The notes: generated by a model from the letters alone, not told the origin. DNA of 64,000 nucleotides from Idiomarina xiamenensis 10-D-4 (GCF_000299895.1 NZ_AMRG01000013.1:39338-103337), one strand, 5' to 3'; shown: positions 8,838 through 18,379, numbered from the stretch's first letter. A program made the numbers and translations.

Positions 8838-9153
8838 TCGACTTCTCCTCTCATTCTTCCCTGGCGGTGTTAGCGCCGGTATGGCATCGCTGACATACCT
8901 TCCGAAGAACAAAGAGGTAAGCAGAAAAAGGGTACTACTTCTTCTACGAAATCTCTTTCTCTACCAACCCTTTGTTATATTTATTGTTAGCTATTTGTCG
9001 TTGTTGTGTTACTCAAGCCGTATATGAATTAACCAATTTACCGACAAAGATCCAGTGAAAAATGTCTGTTTGCTCAAAAAGTAAGCTAAATCGTTAATTC
9101 TTCTGACAGCTGTAAGCAAAAACTTAACAAAATCCGAGGCGGGTTGCGACTAA
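8838..9153. other. Non-coding region upstream of coxB
   Basis: About 315 bases between coxB and the sulA terminator with no supportable gene. It must hold the minus-strand oxidase promoter; TTGAGT (9011-9016) and TAGCTA (8988-8993) on the minus strand are 17 bp apart and are a possible but weak candidate. Nearer to coxB, an inverted repeat, GGTATG (8878-8883) with CATACC (8894-8899), could form a small hairpin in the leader. No regulator site was recognised. Confidence 0.35.
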
Positions 9154-9183
9154 TAAAAAAAGAGGCTGTGTGGGCAGCCTCTT
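9154..9183 (-). terminator. Rho-independent terminator of the lexA-sulA operon
   Basis: Read on the minus strand, a 9-bp perfect stem AAGAGGCTG / CAGCCTCTT (9175-9183 and 9160-9168) with a 6-nt loop is followed directly by a T-run. It lies 36 bp beyond the sulA stop. Confidence 0.9.
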
Positions 9184-9218
9184 AAAACAACTTGTTTTAC
9201 ACCCGACGTGCTAGGGAT

Positions 9219-9662
9219 TTAGTGGATAGCAGGTTGGAGAGTGTCGGGGGTAAACAAGAAACTGACGGTTTGACTGACCCGGCTAGCCATTTGTAGGCGC
9301 CGTTGGCTACGTGGTGTTAATGCCGATAGCCAACCCACCACAATACCGCTAGTACCGGATAAAATAGCCTGTTCGGTAGCCCACTCGCGTTGCTCTTCAT
9401 CTCGTGCATGGATCCAGCGAATGCGATTGCGGTTAACCCCCGCCATCACTAAGCGCTCCAACAGTTGTCGCGAAGCACCGACTACCGTAACCCATTTTTG
9501 TGACTTGGCTGCTAAATGAACCACCTGTTGCACTAAATGCTCAAATTCGTCGGCTTGATGCATAAGCGACCACTGCTCAGTTAATGGTGCCGTTGCCAGC
9601 GGCGAGGGTGCCGCTTGCCAAAGACCGGGGTGACGCGTTTTTGAATAAGATGGCATTGTCAT
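9219..9662 (-). CDS. sulA: SulA-like SOS cell division inhibitor
   Basis: SulA binds FtsZ and blocks septation during the SOS response. The 147-aa product has the family's central alpha/beta core: [29 protein letters not shown], the [17 protein letters not shown] stretch, and QRRLQMASR near the end. The start overlaps the lexA stop by four bases (ATGA), so it is co-transcribed and probably coupled with lexA, as in Pseudomonas and Shewanella. It has no LexA box of its own; control comes through the lexA promoter. Similarity within this family is low, so naming rests partly on context. Confidence 0.82.
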   Translation of the reverse strand: MTMPSYSKTRHPGLWQAAPSPLATAPLTEQWSLMHQADEFEHLVQQVVHLAAKSQKWVTVVGASRQLLERLVMAGVNRNRIRWIHARDEEQREWATEQAILSGTSGIVVGWLSALTPRSQRRLQMASRVSQTVSFLFTPDTLQPAIH

Positions 9663-10282
9663 AACCAGGCTCCATTGCGAATGACGCCGACGGCCAAGCC
9701 TTCGACGGCAAAAAACTGTTGCGCTAAATCGACACGAATGACATCAAACGTTTCATTTTCGGGGTGCAGCAGCACTTGGCGGCCTTTTTGTTCGAAACGT
9801 TTCACCGTGACCTCGTCTTCTACCCGGGCAACGATCACTTGACCATTGCGGGCTTGTTCGGTTTTGTGAACGGCGAGTAAGTCACCGTCCAAAATCCCAA
9901 TATTTTTCATACTCATGCCATGTACTCTAAGTAGAAAATCGGCATGCGGCTTAAACAGATTTTGATCGACTTGATAATGGCTTTCGACATGTTCCTGCGC
10001 CAGTATGGGCTCACCAGCAGCGACTTGACCGATTAAGGGTAAGCCAGACTGCTCCAGCGCGTCAGCTTCGTCAGCGGTCAAGCGAATACCGCGTGACATG
10101 CCCGGTAAAATTTCGATGAAACCTTTTTTAGCCAATGCTTTTAAATGTTCTTCAGCGGCATTGGCCGAACGAAAACCAAGTCGTTGAGCAATCTCGGCAC
10201 GAGTTGGTGGCATACCGGTGGCAACCAGGTTGTCTTTGATAAGCTCTAAGATTTCACTTTGTCTTGGTGTTAACGGACGCAT
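9659..10282 (-). CDS. lexA: LexA SOS repressor/autopeptidase
   Basis: Repressor of DNA-damage genes that cleaves itself when stimulated by RecA filaments. The N-terminal winged helix (residues 1-70) has [21 protein letters not shown]. The cleavage site is VA-A89/G90-E, and the catalytic dyad is Ser124 (VHGMSMKN) and Lys161 (VTVKRF). Each position is shifted by +5 from the E. coli protein. Length is 207 aa. Two LexA boxes upstream indicate autoregulation. Confidence 0.97.
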   Translation of the reverse strand: MRPLTPRQSEILELIKDNLVATGMPPTRAEIAQRLGFRSANAAEEHLKALAKKGFIEILPGMSRGIRLTADEADALEQSGLPLIGQVAAGEPILAQEHVESHYQVDQNLFKPHADFLLRVHGMSMKNIGILDGDLLAVHKTEQARNGQVIVARVEDEVTVKRFEQKGRQVLLHPENETFDVIRVDLAQQFFAVEGLAVGVIRNGAWL

Positions 10283-10290
10283 CTCGATAC

Positions 10291-10306
10291 CTGTTTATGT
10301 ATACAG
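10291..10306. promoter_or_regulatory. LexA box 1 (lexA-proximal)
   Basis: CTGTTTATGTATACAG matches the gammaproteobacterial SOS box CTGT-N8-ACAG exactly. It begins 9 bp upstream of the lexA ATG on the minus strand and would autoregulate the lexA-sulA operon. Confidence 0.93.
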
Positions 10307-10311
10307 TATTA

Positions 10312-10327
10312 CTGTGAGTATATACAG
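10312..10327. promoter_or_regulatory. LexA box 2 (lexA-distal)
   Basis: CTGTGAGTATATACAG is a second exact CTGT-N8-ACAG box. Its centre is 21 bp from box 1, two helical turns, as in the E. coli lexA promoter, which allows side-by-side binding of two dimers. Confidence 0.93.
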
Positions 10328-10408
10328 GTATTTGTAAATGACAAGTTTTTTATCGAGCTCGGTTAGTTACGCGGATAAACATCCAGTTGCGACAAAAATG
10401 CGGTTAAA

Positions 10409-10417
10409 TGCTATGCT
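10409..10417 (+). promoter_or_regulatory. Candidate extended -10 promoter of plsB
   Basis: TGCTATGCT fits an extended -10 (TG-N-TATGCT). A TTGCGA lies 19 bp upstream of the hexamer, longer than ideal. It is 29 bp from the plsB ATG, so the leader would be short. Confidence 0.45.
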
Positions 10418-10445
10418 AGCGCGGTGCTATTGCTGAGGAGTTTAC

Positions 10446-12893
10446 ATGAGCCAGAGTGGTTGGTTTTATCGTATCATCCGTCACCCCATCCGTTGGCTGA
10501 CGCGCTTTGAGACCATCGTTGATAATGCTGATGAGCAAGCGTTGAGTGAGCTGCGCCAAGCGCAAGTTGTTTATGTGATGCGATCGACGTCAAATGCCGA
10601 TTTGTCGATTGTGCAGCGCGCAGCTAAGCGTTTGCAACTGCCCGATCCAACCCAGCCACTGTTGATTGGCGGCAAAAAGCACGATCGTGTGATGTTTGTT
10701 GAAGAAGCGACAGTCGATGGCTCACAACGTGCGATTCGCGCTTTTGAACAACTGTTACAAGCGCATAAGAACGATACTGAGCTTGATGTTAGAGTGGTGC
10801 CGATCGGTGTTTTCTGGGGCCGTACCGCTGGTCAAAAAGGCCGTGCCGGTAATGCCATGGTGGGTGACTTGGATAATCCAGGGCACTGGCGTAAGTTTTG
10901 GTTGATCATGTTGTCGGGGCGACAGGTTTTAGTGCGCTTGAGTCGCACCGTATCGTTACAAAGTATGGCTCGGCAACACGGCAGTGACCACAGTTTAGCG
11001 CAGAAGTTAGCGCGTGTGGCTCGGGTGCATTTTGCGCGATTACGCTACGCCGTGGCAGGACCTAAACTCGATGACCGCAACGCGGTTATGTCGAGCTTGC
11101 TGGATACCCCAGCAATGCAAGCCGCGATCGCCGACGAAGCGCGAGTAAAGAAAATCACGCCTGCCGCTGCTCGTGAACGCGCGCACAGTTATCTTGATGA
11201 AATCGCTGCCAACTACAGCGAAACCCTGATTCGCGTGCTGGATCGCTTTATGACATGGATGTGGAGCCGCATCTATAACGGTATCGAGGTTAAAGGCGGT
11301 GACCGCATTCGCGAGTTAGCTCAGCGTGGCCACGAAGTGGTTTATATGCCTTGTCATCGCAGTCATATGGATTATTTGCTATTGAGCTATGTGATTTATA
11401 AGGAGGGCTTGGTGCCTCCTCATATAGCGGCTGGGGTGAATCTTAACTTTTTCCCGGTGGGCAGTTTGTTCCGTCGCGGTGGTGCATTTTTTATTCGCCG
11501 CAGTTTTCGCGGTAATAAGCTGTATTCGACGCTTTTTCGTGAATACCTATGCTGGTTATTCCAACAAGGCTATCCGGTTGAGTTTTTCACCGAGGGCGGG
11601 CGTAGTCGCACTGGTCGTTTACTAGCACCAAAGACAGGCATGGTGGCGATGACTGTACAAGGTATGTTACGCGGTCAGCAACGTCCGGTTACCATTGTGC
11701 CGGTTTACCTGGGTTATGAACATGTCATGGAAGTTGGCACTTACTTAAAAGAACTTAAGGGTAAGTCTAAAGAAAAAGAGTCGATGTTCCAAGTGCTGGG
11801 ATCGATTCGTAAATTACGTAACTTTGGTTACGGCTATGTCACCTTTGGTAAGCCAATTAACCTAGGCCAATACCTCGACCAGGCGCAGCCAGATTGGCGC
11901 GATGATGTGACCTTGGGAGCGCAAGAGCCGACCCGCCCACGTTGGTTAACGCCGACCGTCAATCGCTTAGCCGAGAGCATCATGCGCAATATCAACGATG
12001 CCGCCGCCGCTAACGCGATGAACTTAACCGCCACAGCCTTACTCAGTGCAGACCATCATGCCTTAACCGAGGACGAACTGGTGGCACAACTTGATGTGTA
12101 TCTGGGTGTACTGCGTGAGGTGCCTTATAGCATGGATTGCCATGTACCTGACAATGATGGTCGTGGGCTTTGGCAACAACTGTCTAAACTGGATAAGTTC
12201 AATGTCAGCGAAGATAGCATGGGCAAGGTGATCCGCTTAGATAACCCGAATGCTATCGCGATGACTTACTATCGCAATAATATTGTACATTTGCTGGTGG
12301 TGCCGGGTATGTTGGCCAGCTATGCCTTGGCGAAAGGTCGCTTTAGTGAGGCGGAAGCCGTTGATCTACTGCAGCGCATTTACCCGATGTTGCAAGCAGA
12401 ATTGTTTTTAAGTCACGAGGCCGACGGTCTGCATTTGTGGTTGGCAGCGTTATGCGAGGAGTTCGCGCGACAGCAACTGCTGCAGGGCAATAGTCAGCAA
12501 TGGCAAGTGCCTGCGCGTGATAGTAAGCGTTATTTTCAGCTTGAATTGTTAGCTCGTTCGGCGAGTGAAACACTGCAACGCTACGCCATTGTGCTGGAAC
12601 TGTTGCAACAGTCTAAACCGTTGTCGCGCAACGAGCTTGAACAGCATTCAACCACGCTGGCCGAACGTCTAAGTGCGATGCATGGTATCAATGCGCCAGA
12701 ATTTTTTGATAAGAAAGTCATGAGCACTTTTATTGCAAGCCTTAAACAAGAGCTGCTAATTGAGCTTGATGAAGAGGGCGGCATGCAGCCAAGCGCCGGT
12801 GTCGCGAAACTCAGCGACGATATTGATAAGCTGATAGACCCCGCGGTGCTACAAACTATTCGGCAGTCAGTAAAGAGTCTACTAGCACAATAA
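10446..12893 (+). CDS. plsB: Glycerol-3-phosphate 1-O-acyltransferase
   Basis: Inner-membrane-associated acyltransferase making 1-acyl-glycerol-3-phosphate, the first step of phospholipid synthesis. At 815 aa it is full length. The acyltransferase motifs are in order: MPCHRSHMDYLLLSY (HX4D, near residue 300), GGAFFIRRSFRGNKLY, FTEGGRSRTGRLLAPKTGM, and VPVYLGYEHVME. The ATG follows TGAGGAG by five bases. It is transcribed divergently from lexA, an arrangement also found in E. coli. Confidence 0.97.
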   Translation: MSQSGWFYRIIRHPIRWLTRFETIVDNADEQALSELRQAQVVYVMRSTSNADLSIVQRAAKRLQLPDPTQPLLIGGKKHDRVMFVEEATVDGSQRAIRAFEQLLQAHKNDTELDVRVVPIGVFWGRTAGQKGRAGNAMVGDLDNPGHWRKFWLIMLSGRQVLVRLSRTVSLQSMARQHGSDHSLAQKLARVARVHFARLRYAVAGPKLDDRNAVMSSLLDTPAMQAAIADEARVKKITPAAARERAHSYLDEIAANYSETLIRVLDRFMTWMWSRIYNGIEVKGGDRIRELAQRGHEVVYMPCHRSHMDYLLLSYVIYKEGLVPPHIAAGVNLNFFPVGSLFRRGGAFFIRRSFRGNKLYSTLFREYLCWLFQQGYPVEFFTEGGRSRTGRLLAPKTGMVAMTVQGMLRGQQRPVTIVPVYLGYEHVMEVGTYLKELKGKSKEKESMFQVLGSIRKLRNFGYGYVTFGKPINLGQYLDQAQPDWRDDVTLGAQEPTRPRWLTPTVNRLAESIMRNINDAAAANAMNLTATALLSADHHALTEDELVAQLDVYLGVLREVPYSMDCHVPDNDGRGLWQQLSKLDKFNVSEDSMGKVIRLDNPNAIAMTYYRNNIVHLLVVPGMLASYALAKGRFSEAEAVDLLQRIYPMLQAELFLSHEADGLHLWLAALCEEFARQQLLQGNSQQWQVPARDSKRYFQLELLARSASETLQRYAIVLELLQQSKPLSRNELEQHSTTLAERLSAMHGINAPEFFDKKVMSTFIASLKQELLIELDEEGGMQPSAGVAKLSDDIDKLIDPAVLQTIRQSVKSLLAQ

Positions 12894-12917
12894 CCGTTGC
12901 GACTGCGCTTGCTGAAG

Positions 12918-12948
12918 CGCCGCTAAAGCAGACCAAGCTTTAGCGGCG
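12918..12948. terminator. Strong inverted repeat between plsB and ubiA
   Basis: A 12-bp perfect stem, CGCCGCTAAAGC (12918-12929) and GCTTTAGCGGCG (12937-12948), has a 7-nt loop and ends exactly at the ubiA stop codon. It lies between two convergent genes, so a bidirectional stop signal is likely, but the T-runs on both sides are poor. Confidence 0.6.
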
Positions 12949-13800
12949 TTATGACCAGTAATGCAGTGCCAAACCGATAGTCAACGCCATACCGACATAA
13001 TGGTTATGCAAAAACATACGGAAGCAGCTATGCGGGTCGCGGTGACGGATATGCCAATGCTGATACAAGAATAGTCCTGCAATCACGACTAAGCTGCCGT
13101 ATAACGGCCATTTGCCACCCAAATAATGAGCTAAATAAAGCCAGCATAACAGGGTTAATAACTGCAATAAGGCAATGATCAAGCGGTCGTAGCGACCGAA
13201 TAAGATTGCGGTCGATTTGATACCAATTTTTAAATCATCACGACGGTCAGCCATGGCGTATTCGGTGTCGTACGCCACTGTCCAAAGAATATTGGCGAAG
13301 AATAACAGGCCAGCTGACCAACCCAAGCTGGCTTCTTGTGCGGTAAAAGCCATTGGGATGCCGAAGCTAAAAGCCACGCCCAATACCAATTGTGGCAACT
13401 GTGTAAAGCGCTTACATAACGGGTACAGTGCTGCGACTGCCAACGCCGCAAAACTTAACTGGATAGTGGCGGTATTCAACTGCAACACCAATAGCAGGGC
13501 TAATAGCAACAGCAATAATGTCAGTATTGCCGCTTCTAAAACACTGACTTCTCCGGTCGCTAACGGGCGTTGGCGGGTGCGCTCAACTTGGCCATCAAAG
13601 CGGCGGTCGGCAATATCATTGATGACACAGCCCGCCGAGCGCATCAAAAAAGTGCCCAGCATAAAAATCGTAATAATACGTAGATTGGGATCCCCCTGCG
13701 CGGCGACAAGAAGTGCAGCGAGGGTTGGCCAAGCTAATAAATAGGTGCCGATGGGGCGGTCGGCGCGCATCAAACGCCAATATGCACTGAGTTTATTCAT
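12949..13800 (-). CDS. ubiA: 4-hydroxybenzoate octaprenyltransferase
   Basis: Inner-membrane prenyltransferase attaching the polyprenyl tail to 4-hydroxybenzoate in ubiquinone synthesis. The 283-aa sequence has the two Asp-rich motifs of the family: NDIADRRFDGQVERTRQRPLA near residue 62 and YDTEYAMADRRDDLKIG near residue 180, within about eight or nine membrane helices. It follows ubiC, whose product is its substrate, by 50 bp on the same strand. Confidence 0.96.
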   Translation of the reverse strand: MNKLSAYWRLMRADRPIGTYLLAWPTLAALLVAAQGDPNLRIITIFMLGTFLMRSAGCVINDIADRRFDGQVERTRQRPLATGEVSVLEAAILTLLLLLLALLLVLQLNTATIQLSFAALAVAALYPLCKRFTQLPQLVLGVAFSFGIPMAFTAQEASLGWSAGLLFFANILWTVAYDTEYAMADRRDDLKIGIKSTAILFGRYDRLIIALLQLLTLLCWLYLAHYLGGKWPLYGSLVVIAGLFLYQHWHIRHRDPHSCFRMFLHNHYVGMALTIGLALHYWS

Positions 13801-13850
13801 CGTCGCCTTTTTCCTCTCTACTACTGATTTTGGCTAATTTGCTACTCTAC

Positions 13851-14411
13851 TTATTGCGCTTGATACAACGGGCAAGGGCTCAAAAATATCTCAGCGACTA
13901 GACACTGCTGTCCGGCAGCCGAAAAAATACTGCGGCGGCCGAATAAGGCATGATGTCTGCCCGTCAGTTGTGTATTGAGTCTAGCCATCGCCGAATCGGT
14001 AGGAAAACGACTGACTTCAATGTCGCTTCGAGTTAAATCGGGCTGGCGGAATAAATGCTCACCGAGCGGATTATCGCCTAACTGTGCTAATCCCAATTGT
14101 TCTTCGCCTAATGTCGATTCCGGTAGAATGCTACGCGCAAATACCCAAGGCTGGTTATCGCAACACAGTAACACCTCGCGCACTACCGCGGCATCGGTGA
14201 CTTGCAGGCTGCGCTGTTCATCAGCAAACAACTGGGCAAATTGTTGACCAATCAAACTGACACGAAATTGCCGACTACGGTGTTTCAGTTTGGCTGTTAA
14301 CGACTGCGGATCGAGTAACCAGCATTGTTGTTCACGGGATAATTCCATGGTCTCTGCGGGTCGCCACTGAGCTGGACTACCGCAGGGAAATTCAAGGGTG
14401 ACGTCGCGCAT
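13851..14411 (-). CDS. ubiC: Chorismate--pyruvate lyase
   Basis: Cytosolic lyase converting chorismate to 4-hydroxybenzoate and pyruvate, the first committed step of ubiquinone synthesis. Family features in the 186-aa product are REVLLCCDNQPWVFARSILP, LGLAQLGDNPLGEHLF and the C-terminal GRRSIFSAAGQQCLVAEIFLP-like segment (ending LSP here). I chose the ATG at 14411 with AGGAAG upstream; a TTG eight codons earlier (14435) would put that site inside the gene. It lies just upstream of ubiA. Confidence 0.92.
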   Translation of the reverse strand: MRDVTLEFPCGSPAQWRPAETMELSREQQCWLLDPQSLTAKLKHRSRQFRVSLIGQQFAQLFADEQRSLQVTDAAVVREVLLCCDNQPWVFARSILPESTLGEEQLGLAQLGDNPLGEHLFRQPDLTRSDIEVSRFPTDSAMARLNTQLTGRHHALFGRRSIFSAAGQQCLVAEIFLSPCPLYQAQ

Positions 14412-14592
14412 GTTTGCGTGTCTTCCTAACAGCAATGAGCTTTGTCTCTATCATAACAAACATTAGCTAAAATAAAGCATTGTGCTGTAGTTATCGGCTT
14501 CAATTAATGCCAAAGCTGGTCGATAACAGATAAGGTCTTTATAATACTCAGCGCCTTAGTGGCTTTGCTAATCATTAAATAGTGGTGAAATT

Positions 14593-14997
14593 ATGACAAT
14601 TCGTCATGCCTTGACGGGCTTATTCTTGTTGCTAGCGATGGCTGTCGTGCAACCCGTACAGGCGCAAGATAACTACGCCTACTATGGTTTCGAGCCGGAT
14701 ATCACCACCAATTATATTCGCGATGCTGAACAATTTCGTATGGGATATATTCGCGTCGCCATTGAGGTGATGTTGGACGACAATAAGTATATTGATGTGA
14801 TCGAACACCACTCACCGGTATTACGCGATGCTTTTTTACAAATTTTTAGCACCGCCACCGAACGTCAAATCAAGTCATTAACAGGCCGTGATGAATTGCG
14901 CTTGGACTGTTTAGAGAGGGCGCGCGAAATCATGCGGCGCGAAACCGGGCAAGACTTGATCCGCGACGTAATTTTCACCAAATATATTTACCACTAA
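14593..14997 (+). CDS. Secreted FliL-like protein
   Basis: A 134-aa protein with a cleavable-looking signal peptide (FLLLAMAVVQPVQAQ, cut near residue 25) and then a FliL-type periplasmic domain. That domain has YIRVAIEVMLDD, the EHHSPVLRDAFLQIFSTAT stretch, LTGRDELRLDCLERARE, and the ending DVIFTKYIYH. FliL proper is a membrane-anchored flagellar stator partner; this copy has no retained anchor and sits away from flagellar genes. The stop overlaps the stop codon of the convergent glpG. Function unknown; a flagellar or envelope role is inference. Confidence 0.8.
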   Translation: MTIRHALTGLFLLLAMAVVQPVQAQDNYAYYGFEPDITTNYIRDAEQFRMGYIRVAIEVMLDDNKYIDVIEHHSPVLRDAFLQIFSTATERQIKSLTGRDELRLDCLERAREIMRRETGQDLIRDVIFTKYIYH

Positions 14998-15821
14998 AGC
15001 GCCGTCTGGCGTGGTTTAGGATTGAGTATCCGCACTATCGCACCGGCAATGCAACCGCTAATTAGCCCGGCTAAATGAGCGGTATTAGCGACGTTGACCC
15101 AAAGTAAATCGGTATAGCCGATGACTAACCAAATCAATAGGAAACCGATGACCGCGGGGGGTAACCATAATGGCGTGCGGCGGCCAAAACTATATATCCA
15201 GAAAAAGCCCAGCAGACCGTAAACGACACCCGATAAACCGCCAAAAAATGGTCCGCCAACATAAAATTGCATGATGTTAGAGCAAATAGCGCTGAACACA
15301 AACACGGCGATCAACCACTGGCTGCCTATATAGCGTTCTAAGCGACCGCCTAGATACCACCACCAGAATACGTTAAAGACAATGTGAGTGGCGGAAAAGT
15401 GCAACAATGCCGGTGTCAGTAAACGCCAGGGTTGCGACCATTCAACATGATCGAAGTAATCACTGATACGTAAATAGCGAATCACATCGTCCGCCATGGG
15501 TGTTTGCATGAGTAGGTAAATCAGCACAGCTACAGCGGCATAGGCAATGGTGAACCAGCCGGCTTGCCGCAACAGGTTGTGCACTAACGATGGTGATTGA
15601 GAACGACTATTGGCATTGTCGATGGTGCTTTGAAAACGGCTAGGATCGGCTTTGTACTCGTCTAAAGTGGCTTTGGCTAAGGCGTAGTAACTACTTTCAA
15701 TGACCCAGATCTCTAGCTGCTCACCGCGTTCGCTGACATTGATAGGAATGCCGCGTTGGTGTAACACTTGGTAAACTTGGTTAACCCACGCTTGATCGCG
15801 ACTTGCCAACAGCTTTTTCAT
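14994..15821 (-). CDS. glpG: Rhomboid intramembrane serine protease GlpG
   Basis: Intramembrane protease cutting single-pass membrane proteins within the bilayer. The 275-aa product has the GlpG N-terminal cytosolic domain (residues 1-70) and then six helices carrying the dyad Ser197 (FFGGLSGVVYG) and His249 (ANTAHLAGL); HFSATHIVFN holds the conserved helix-2 His and Asn. It is co-transcribed with glpE (ATGA overlap), as in E. coli, but the glpR/glpD part of that locus is absent here. Confidence 0.96.
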   Translation of the reverse strand: MKKLLASRDQAWVNQVYQVLHQRGIPINVSERGEQLEIWVIESSYYALAKATLDEYKADPSRFQSTIDNANSRSQSPSLVHNLLRQAGWFTIAYAAVAVLIYLLMQTPMADDVIRYLRISDYFDHVEWSQPWRLLTPALLHFSATHIVFNVFWWWYLGGRLERYIGSQWLIAVFVFSAICSNIMQFYVGGPFFGGLSGVVYGLLGFFWIYSFGRRTPLWLPPAVIGFLLIWLVIGYTDLLWVNVANTAHLAGLISGCIAGAIVRILNPKPRQTAL

Positions 15822-16144
15822 GATTGACTCTCAACCGCCTCGGGATAATGTTGCGCCCATGCGGTGAAGCCACCATCCATGCTGGCAACATTCTCAAAGC
15901 CTTGATTGATCAAATACTGGGCCGCGCCTTGGCTGCTCACGCCGTGATAGCAAACAACGATGACCGCCTGATCGGGGTCAACGTCCTGCATAAAGTCGCT
16001 GAAAGTGGCATTGCTTAGCGGTCGCGCACCGGGAATATGGCCCAGTGCGAACGACTGCGGATCACGAATATCGGCGATCACTGCTGCCTCGGCTTGCCAG
16101 CTTTGATGCGCTTCGGTCAGACTGATACGACGAAATTCGCTCAT
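15818..16144 (-). CDS. glpE: Thiosulfate sulfurtransferase GlpE
   Basis: Single-domain rhodanese that transfers sulfane sulfur from thiosulfate to cyanide or thioredoxin. The 108-aa sequence has the active-site loop VVCYHGVSSQGAA with the catalytic Cys65, the same number as in E. coli GlpE, and ADIRDPQSFALGHIPGA near the start. It lies directly upstream of glpG with a four-base overlap and three bases downstream of tdh. Confidence 0.94.
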   Translation of the reverse strand: MSEFRRISLTEAHQSWQAEAAVIADIRDPQSFALGHIPGARPLSNATFSDFMQDVDPDQAVIVVCYHGVSSQGAAQYLINQGFENVASMDGGFTAWAQHYPEAVESQS

Positions 16145-16146
16145 GT

Positions 16147-17175
16147 TTAAGACTCCCAGTTTAATACGACTTTACCCGACTGACCGGAACACATGATATC
16201 AAAGCCTTGCTGAAAATCATCGATCGGCAGTTGATGAGTCAATATCGGGCTTAAATCTAGGCCAGATTGCAGCAAACTTGCCATTTTATACCAAGTTTCA
16301 AACATCTCACGGCCGTAAATACCTTTGATAACCAGCCCTTTGAAAATGACCTGATTCCAGTCGATGGCGACGTTCTCTGGTGGAATACCCAACATGGCGA
16401 TTTTGCCGCCGTGGTTCATCGTGGCTAGCATTTGTGAAAACGCCGAGGGTACGCCGGACATTTCTAAGCCAACATCAAAGCCTTCCTTCATTCCCAATTC
16501 TTGCATGACGTCGGTGAGTTTTTCTTTGCTGACGTCGACGGTGCGGGTAGCACCCATTTTACTCGCGAGCTGGAGGCGATATTCGTTAACGTCAGTAATC
16601 ACCACATGGCGAGCACCGACATGACGAGCAACCGCAGCGGCCATAATGCCGATCGGGCCGGCACCGGTGATCAACACGTCTTCGCCGACCAAGTCAAAAG
16701 CTAGCGCAGTGTGTACGGCATTGCCAAAGGGGTCAAAAATCGCAGCTAACTCATCGCTAACGTCGTCGGGCAATTTAAAGGCATTTTCTGCAGGAATCAC
16801 TAAGTATTCAGCGAACGCACCGGGGCGGTTAACGCCCACGCCGACCGTATTGCGGCATAAATGGCGACGTCCGGCACGGCAGTTGCGGCAATGACCGCAA
16901 GTAATGTGGCCTTCGCCAGAAACTCGGTCACCGACGCTAAAACCGCGTACGCCATCACCCATAGCGGCGACTTCACCGACATACTCGTGACCGACGACCA
17001 TGGGGACCGGAATGGTTTTTTGTGACCAATCATCCCATTTGTAAATGTGCACATCGGTACCACAAATCGCGGTTTTTTTGATTTTGATGAGTAGGTCGTT
17101 GTAACCGTATTCAGGTTGCTCAACATCGGTCATCCAAATACCGGGTTCGGCATGTAATTTCGCTAAGGCTTTCAT
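16147..17175 (-). CDS. tdh: L-threonine 3-dehydrogenase
   Basis: Zinc- and NAD-dependent cytosolic dehydrogenase oxidising threonine to 2-amino-3-ketobutyrate. The 342-aa protein has catalytic zinc ligands Cys38 and His63-Glu64, four structural-zinc cysteines (C93, C96, C99, C107) and a Rossmann motif, [13 protein letters not shown]. Kbl, which consumes the product, is encoded 10 bp upstream on the same strand, giving a complete threonine-to-glycine pathway. Confidence 0.97.
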   Translation of the reverse strand: MKALAKLHAEPGIWMTDVEQPEYGYNDLLIKIKKTAICGTDVHIYKWDDWSQKTIPVPMVVGHEYVGEVAAMGDGVRGFSVGDRVSGEGHITCGHCRNCRAGRRHLCRNTVGVGVNRPGAFAEYLVIPAENAFKLPDDVSDELAAIFDPFGNAVHTALAFDLVGEDVLITGAGPIGIMAAAVARHVGARHVVITDVNEYRLQLASKMGATRTVDVSKEKLTDVMQELGMKEGFDVGLEMSGVPSAFSQMLATMNHGGKIAMLGIPPENVAIDWNQVIFKGLVIKGIYGREMFETWYKMASLLQSGLDLSPILTHQLPIDDFQQGFDIMCSGQSGKVVLNWES

Positions 17176-17185
17176 GGTGTTCTCC

Positions 17186-18379
17186 TTAAATCACGCCGAG
17201 TTCTTTACCAATACGAATAAACGCATCAATAGCACGGTCTAGCTGTTCGCGGGTATGCGCAGCCGACATTTGCGTACGGATCCGTGCTTTGCCTTTAGGT
17301 ACTACCGGGAATGAGAAGCCGGTGACATAAATACCCTCGGCTAATAAGCGATCCGCCATCTGCGAAGCCACTTTGGCATCGCCCAACATGACCGGAATAA
17401 TGGCATGGTCAGCACCGCTAAGGGTAAAGCCAGCAGCGGTCATTTTTTCGCGGAAGTAAGCGGCGTTCTGCCACAGTTGTTGGCGTAGTTTATCGCCCTC
17501 AGTCAGCATATCTAATACGCGAATAGACGCTTGTACGATAGCTGGCGCAACCGAATTAGAGAACAAATACGGACGCGAGCGTTGACGCAACCAATCGATG
17601 ACTTCTTTTTTACCCGAGGTATAACCGCCTGAGGCGCCACCCAACGCTTTGCCCAAGGTGCCGGTGATAATGTCAACGCGACCCAGCACATCGCAATATT
17701 CGTGAGTACCGCGACCTTTATCGCCCAAAAAGCCAGTGGCGTGACAGTCATCCATCATCACCAGCGCGTTATATTTTTCGGCTAAGTCACAGATACCCTT
17801 TAGATTGGCAATCACGCCGTCCATCGAGAACACACCGTCGGTGGCGATCAATTTGAAACGCGCGCCATCGGCGTCTGCTTGCTGTAATTGCTTTTCCAGC
17901 TCCGCCATATCATTATTTTTATAGCGATAACGTTTAGCTTTGCTTAAGCGAATACCATCAATAATGCTGGCATGGTTTAATTCGTCGCTGATGATGGCAT
18001 CTTCTGGGCCCATCAGGGTCTCGAATAAACCGCCGTTGGCATCAAAGCATGAGGAATAAAGAATGGTATCTTCGGTGCCTAAAAATTCACTCAACTTTTG
18101 TTCTAGCGTTTTGTGAATGTTTTGCGTTCCGCAAATAAAGCGTACCGATGCGGTACCAAAACCGTGCTCGTCTAAGCCTTTTTTAGCGGCCTTGACCAAT
18201 TCTGGATGATTAGCCAAGCCCAAATAGTTGTTGGCGCAAAAGTTTAAAACCGACTCGCCGTTACCCACCTGAATTTCGGCACTTTGTTCGCCCAGAATAA
18301 TTCGCTCGTTTTTATACAAGCCATCGTTCTTTAATTCTTCAAGCTGCTCGCTTAATTGCTGATAAAAGCCGTTGTTCAT
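17186..18379 (-). CDS. kbl: 2-amino-3-ketobutyrate CoA ligase (glycine C-acetyltransferase)
   Basis: PLP enzyme cleaving 2-amino-3-ketobutyrate with CoA to glycine and acetyl-CoA. Family motifs are [30 protein letters not shown] and [15 protein letters not shown] with the PLP-binding Lys. I chose the ATG at 18379 (MNNGFYQQL, 397 aa), which aligns with the E. coli start and has GGAG six bases upstream; an ATG four codons earlier (18391) also has a GGAG and cannot be excluded. First gene of kbl-tdh. Confidence 0.95.
   Translation of the reverse strand: MNNGFYQQLSEQLEELKNDGLYKNERIILGEQSAEIQVGNGESVLNFCANNYLGLANHPELVKAAKKGLDEHGFGTASVRFICGTQNIHKTLEQKLSEFLGTEDTILYSSCFDANGGLFETLMGPEDAIISDELNHASIIDGIRLSKAKRYRYKNNDMAELEKQLQQADADGARFKLIATDGVFSMDGVIANLKGICDLAEKYNALVMMDDCHATGFLGDKGRGTHEYCDVLGRVDIITGTLGKALGGASGGYTSGKKEVIDWLRQRSRPYLFSNSVAPAIVQASIRVLDMLTEGDKLRQQLWQNAAYFREKMTAAGFTLSGADHAIIPVMLGDAKVASQMADRLLAEGIYVTGFSFPVVPKGKARIRTQMSAAHTREQLDRAIDAFIRIGKELGVI

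Noticed and set aside
13217..13744. 175-codon open frame antisense to ubiA
   Set aside because: Composition is N/A/S/K-rich in the way of reverse-strand shadows; ubiA is certain.
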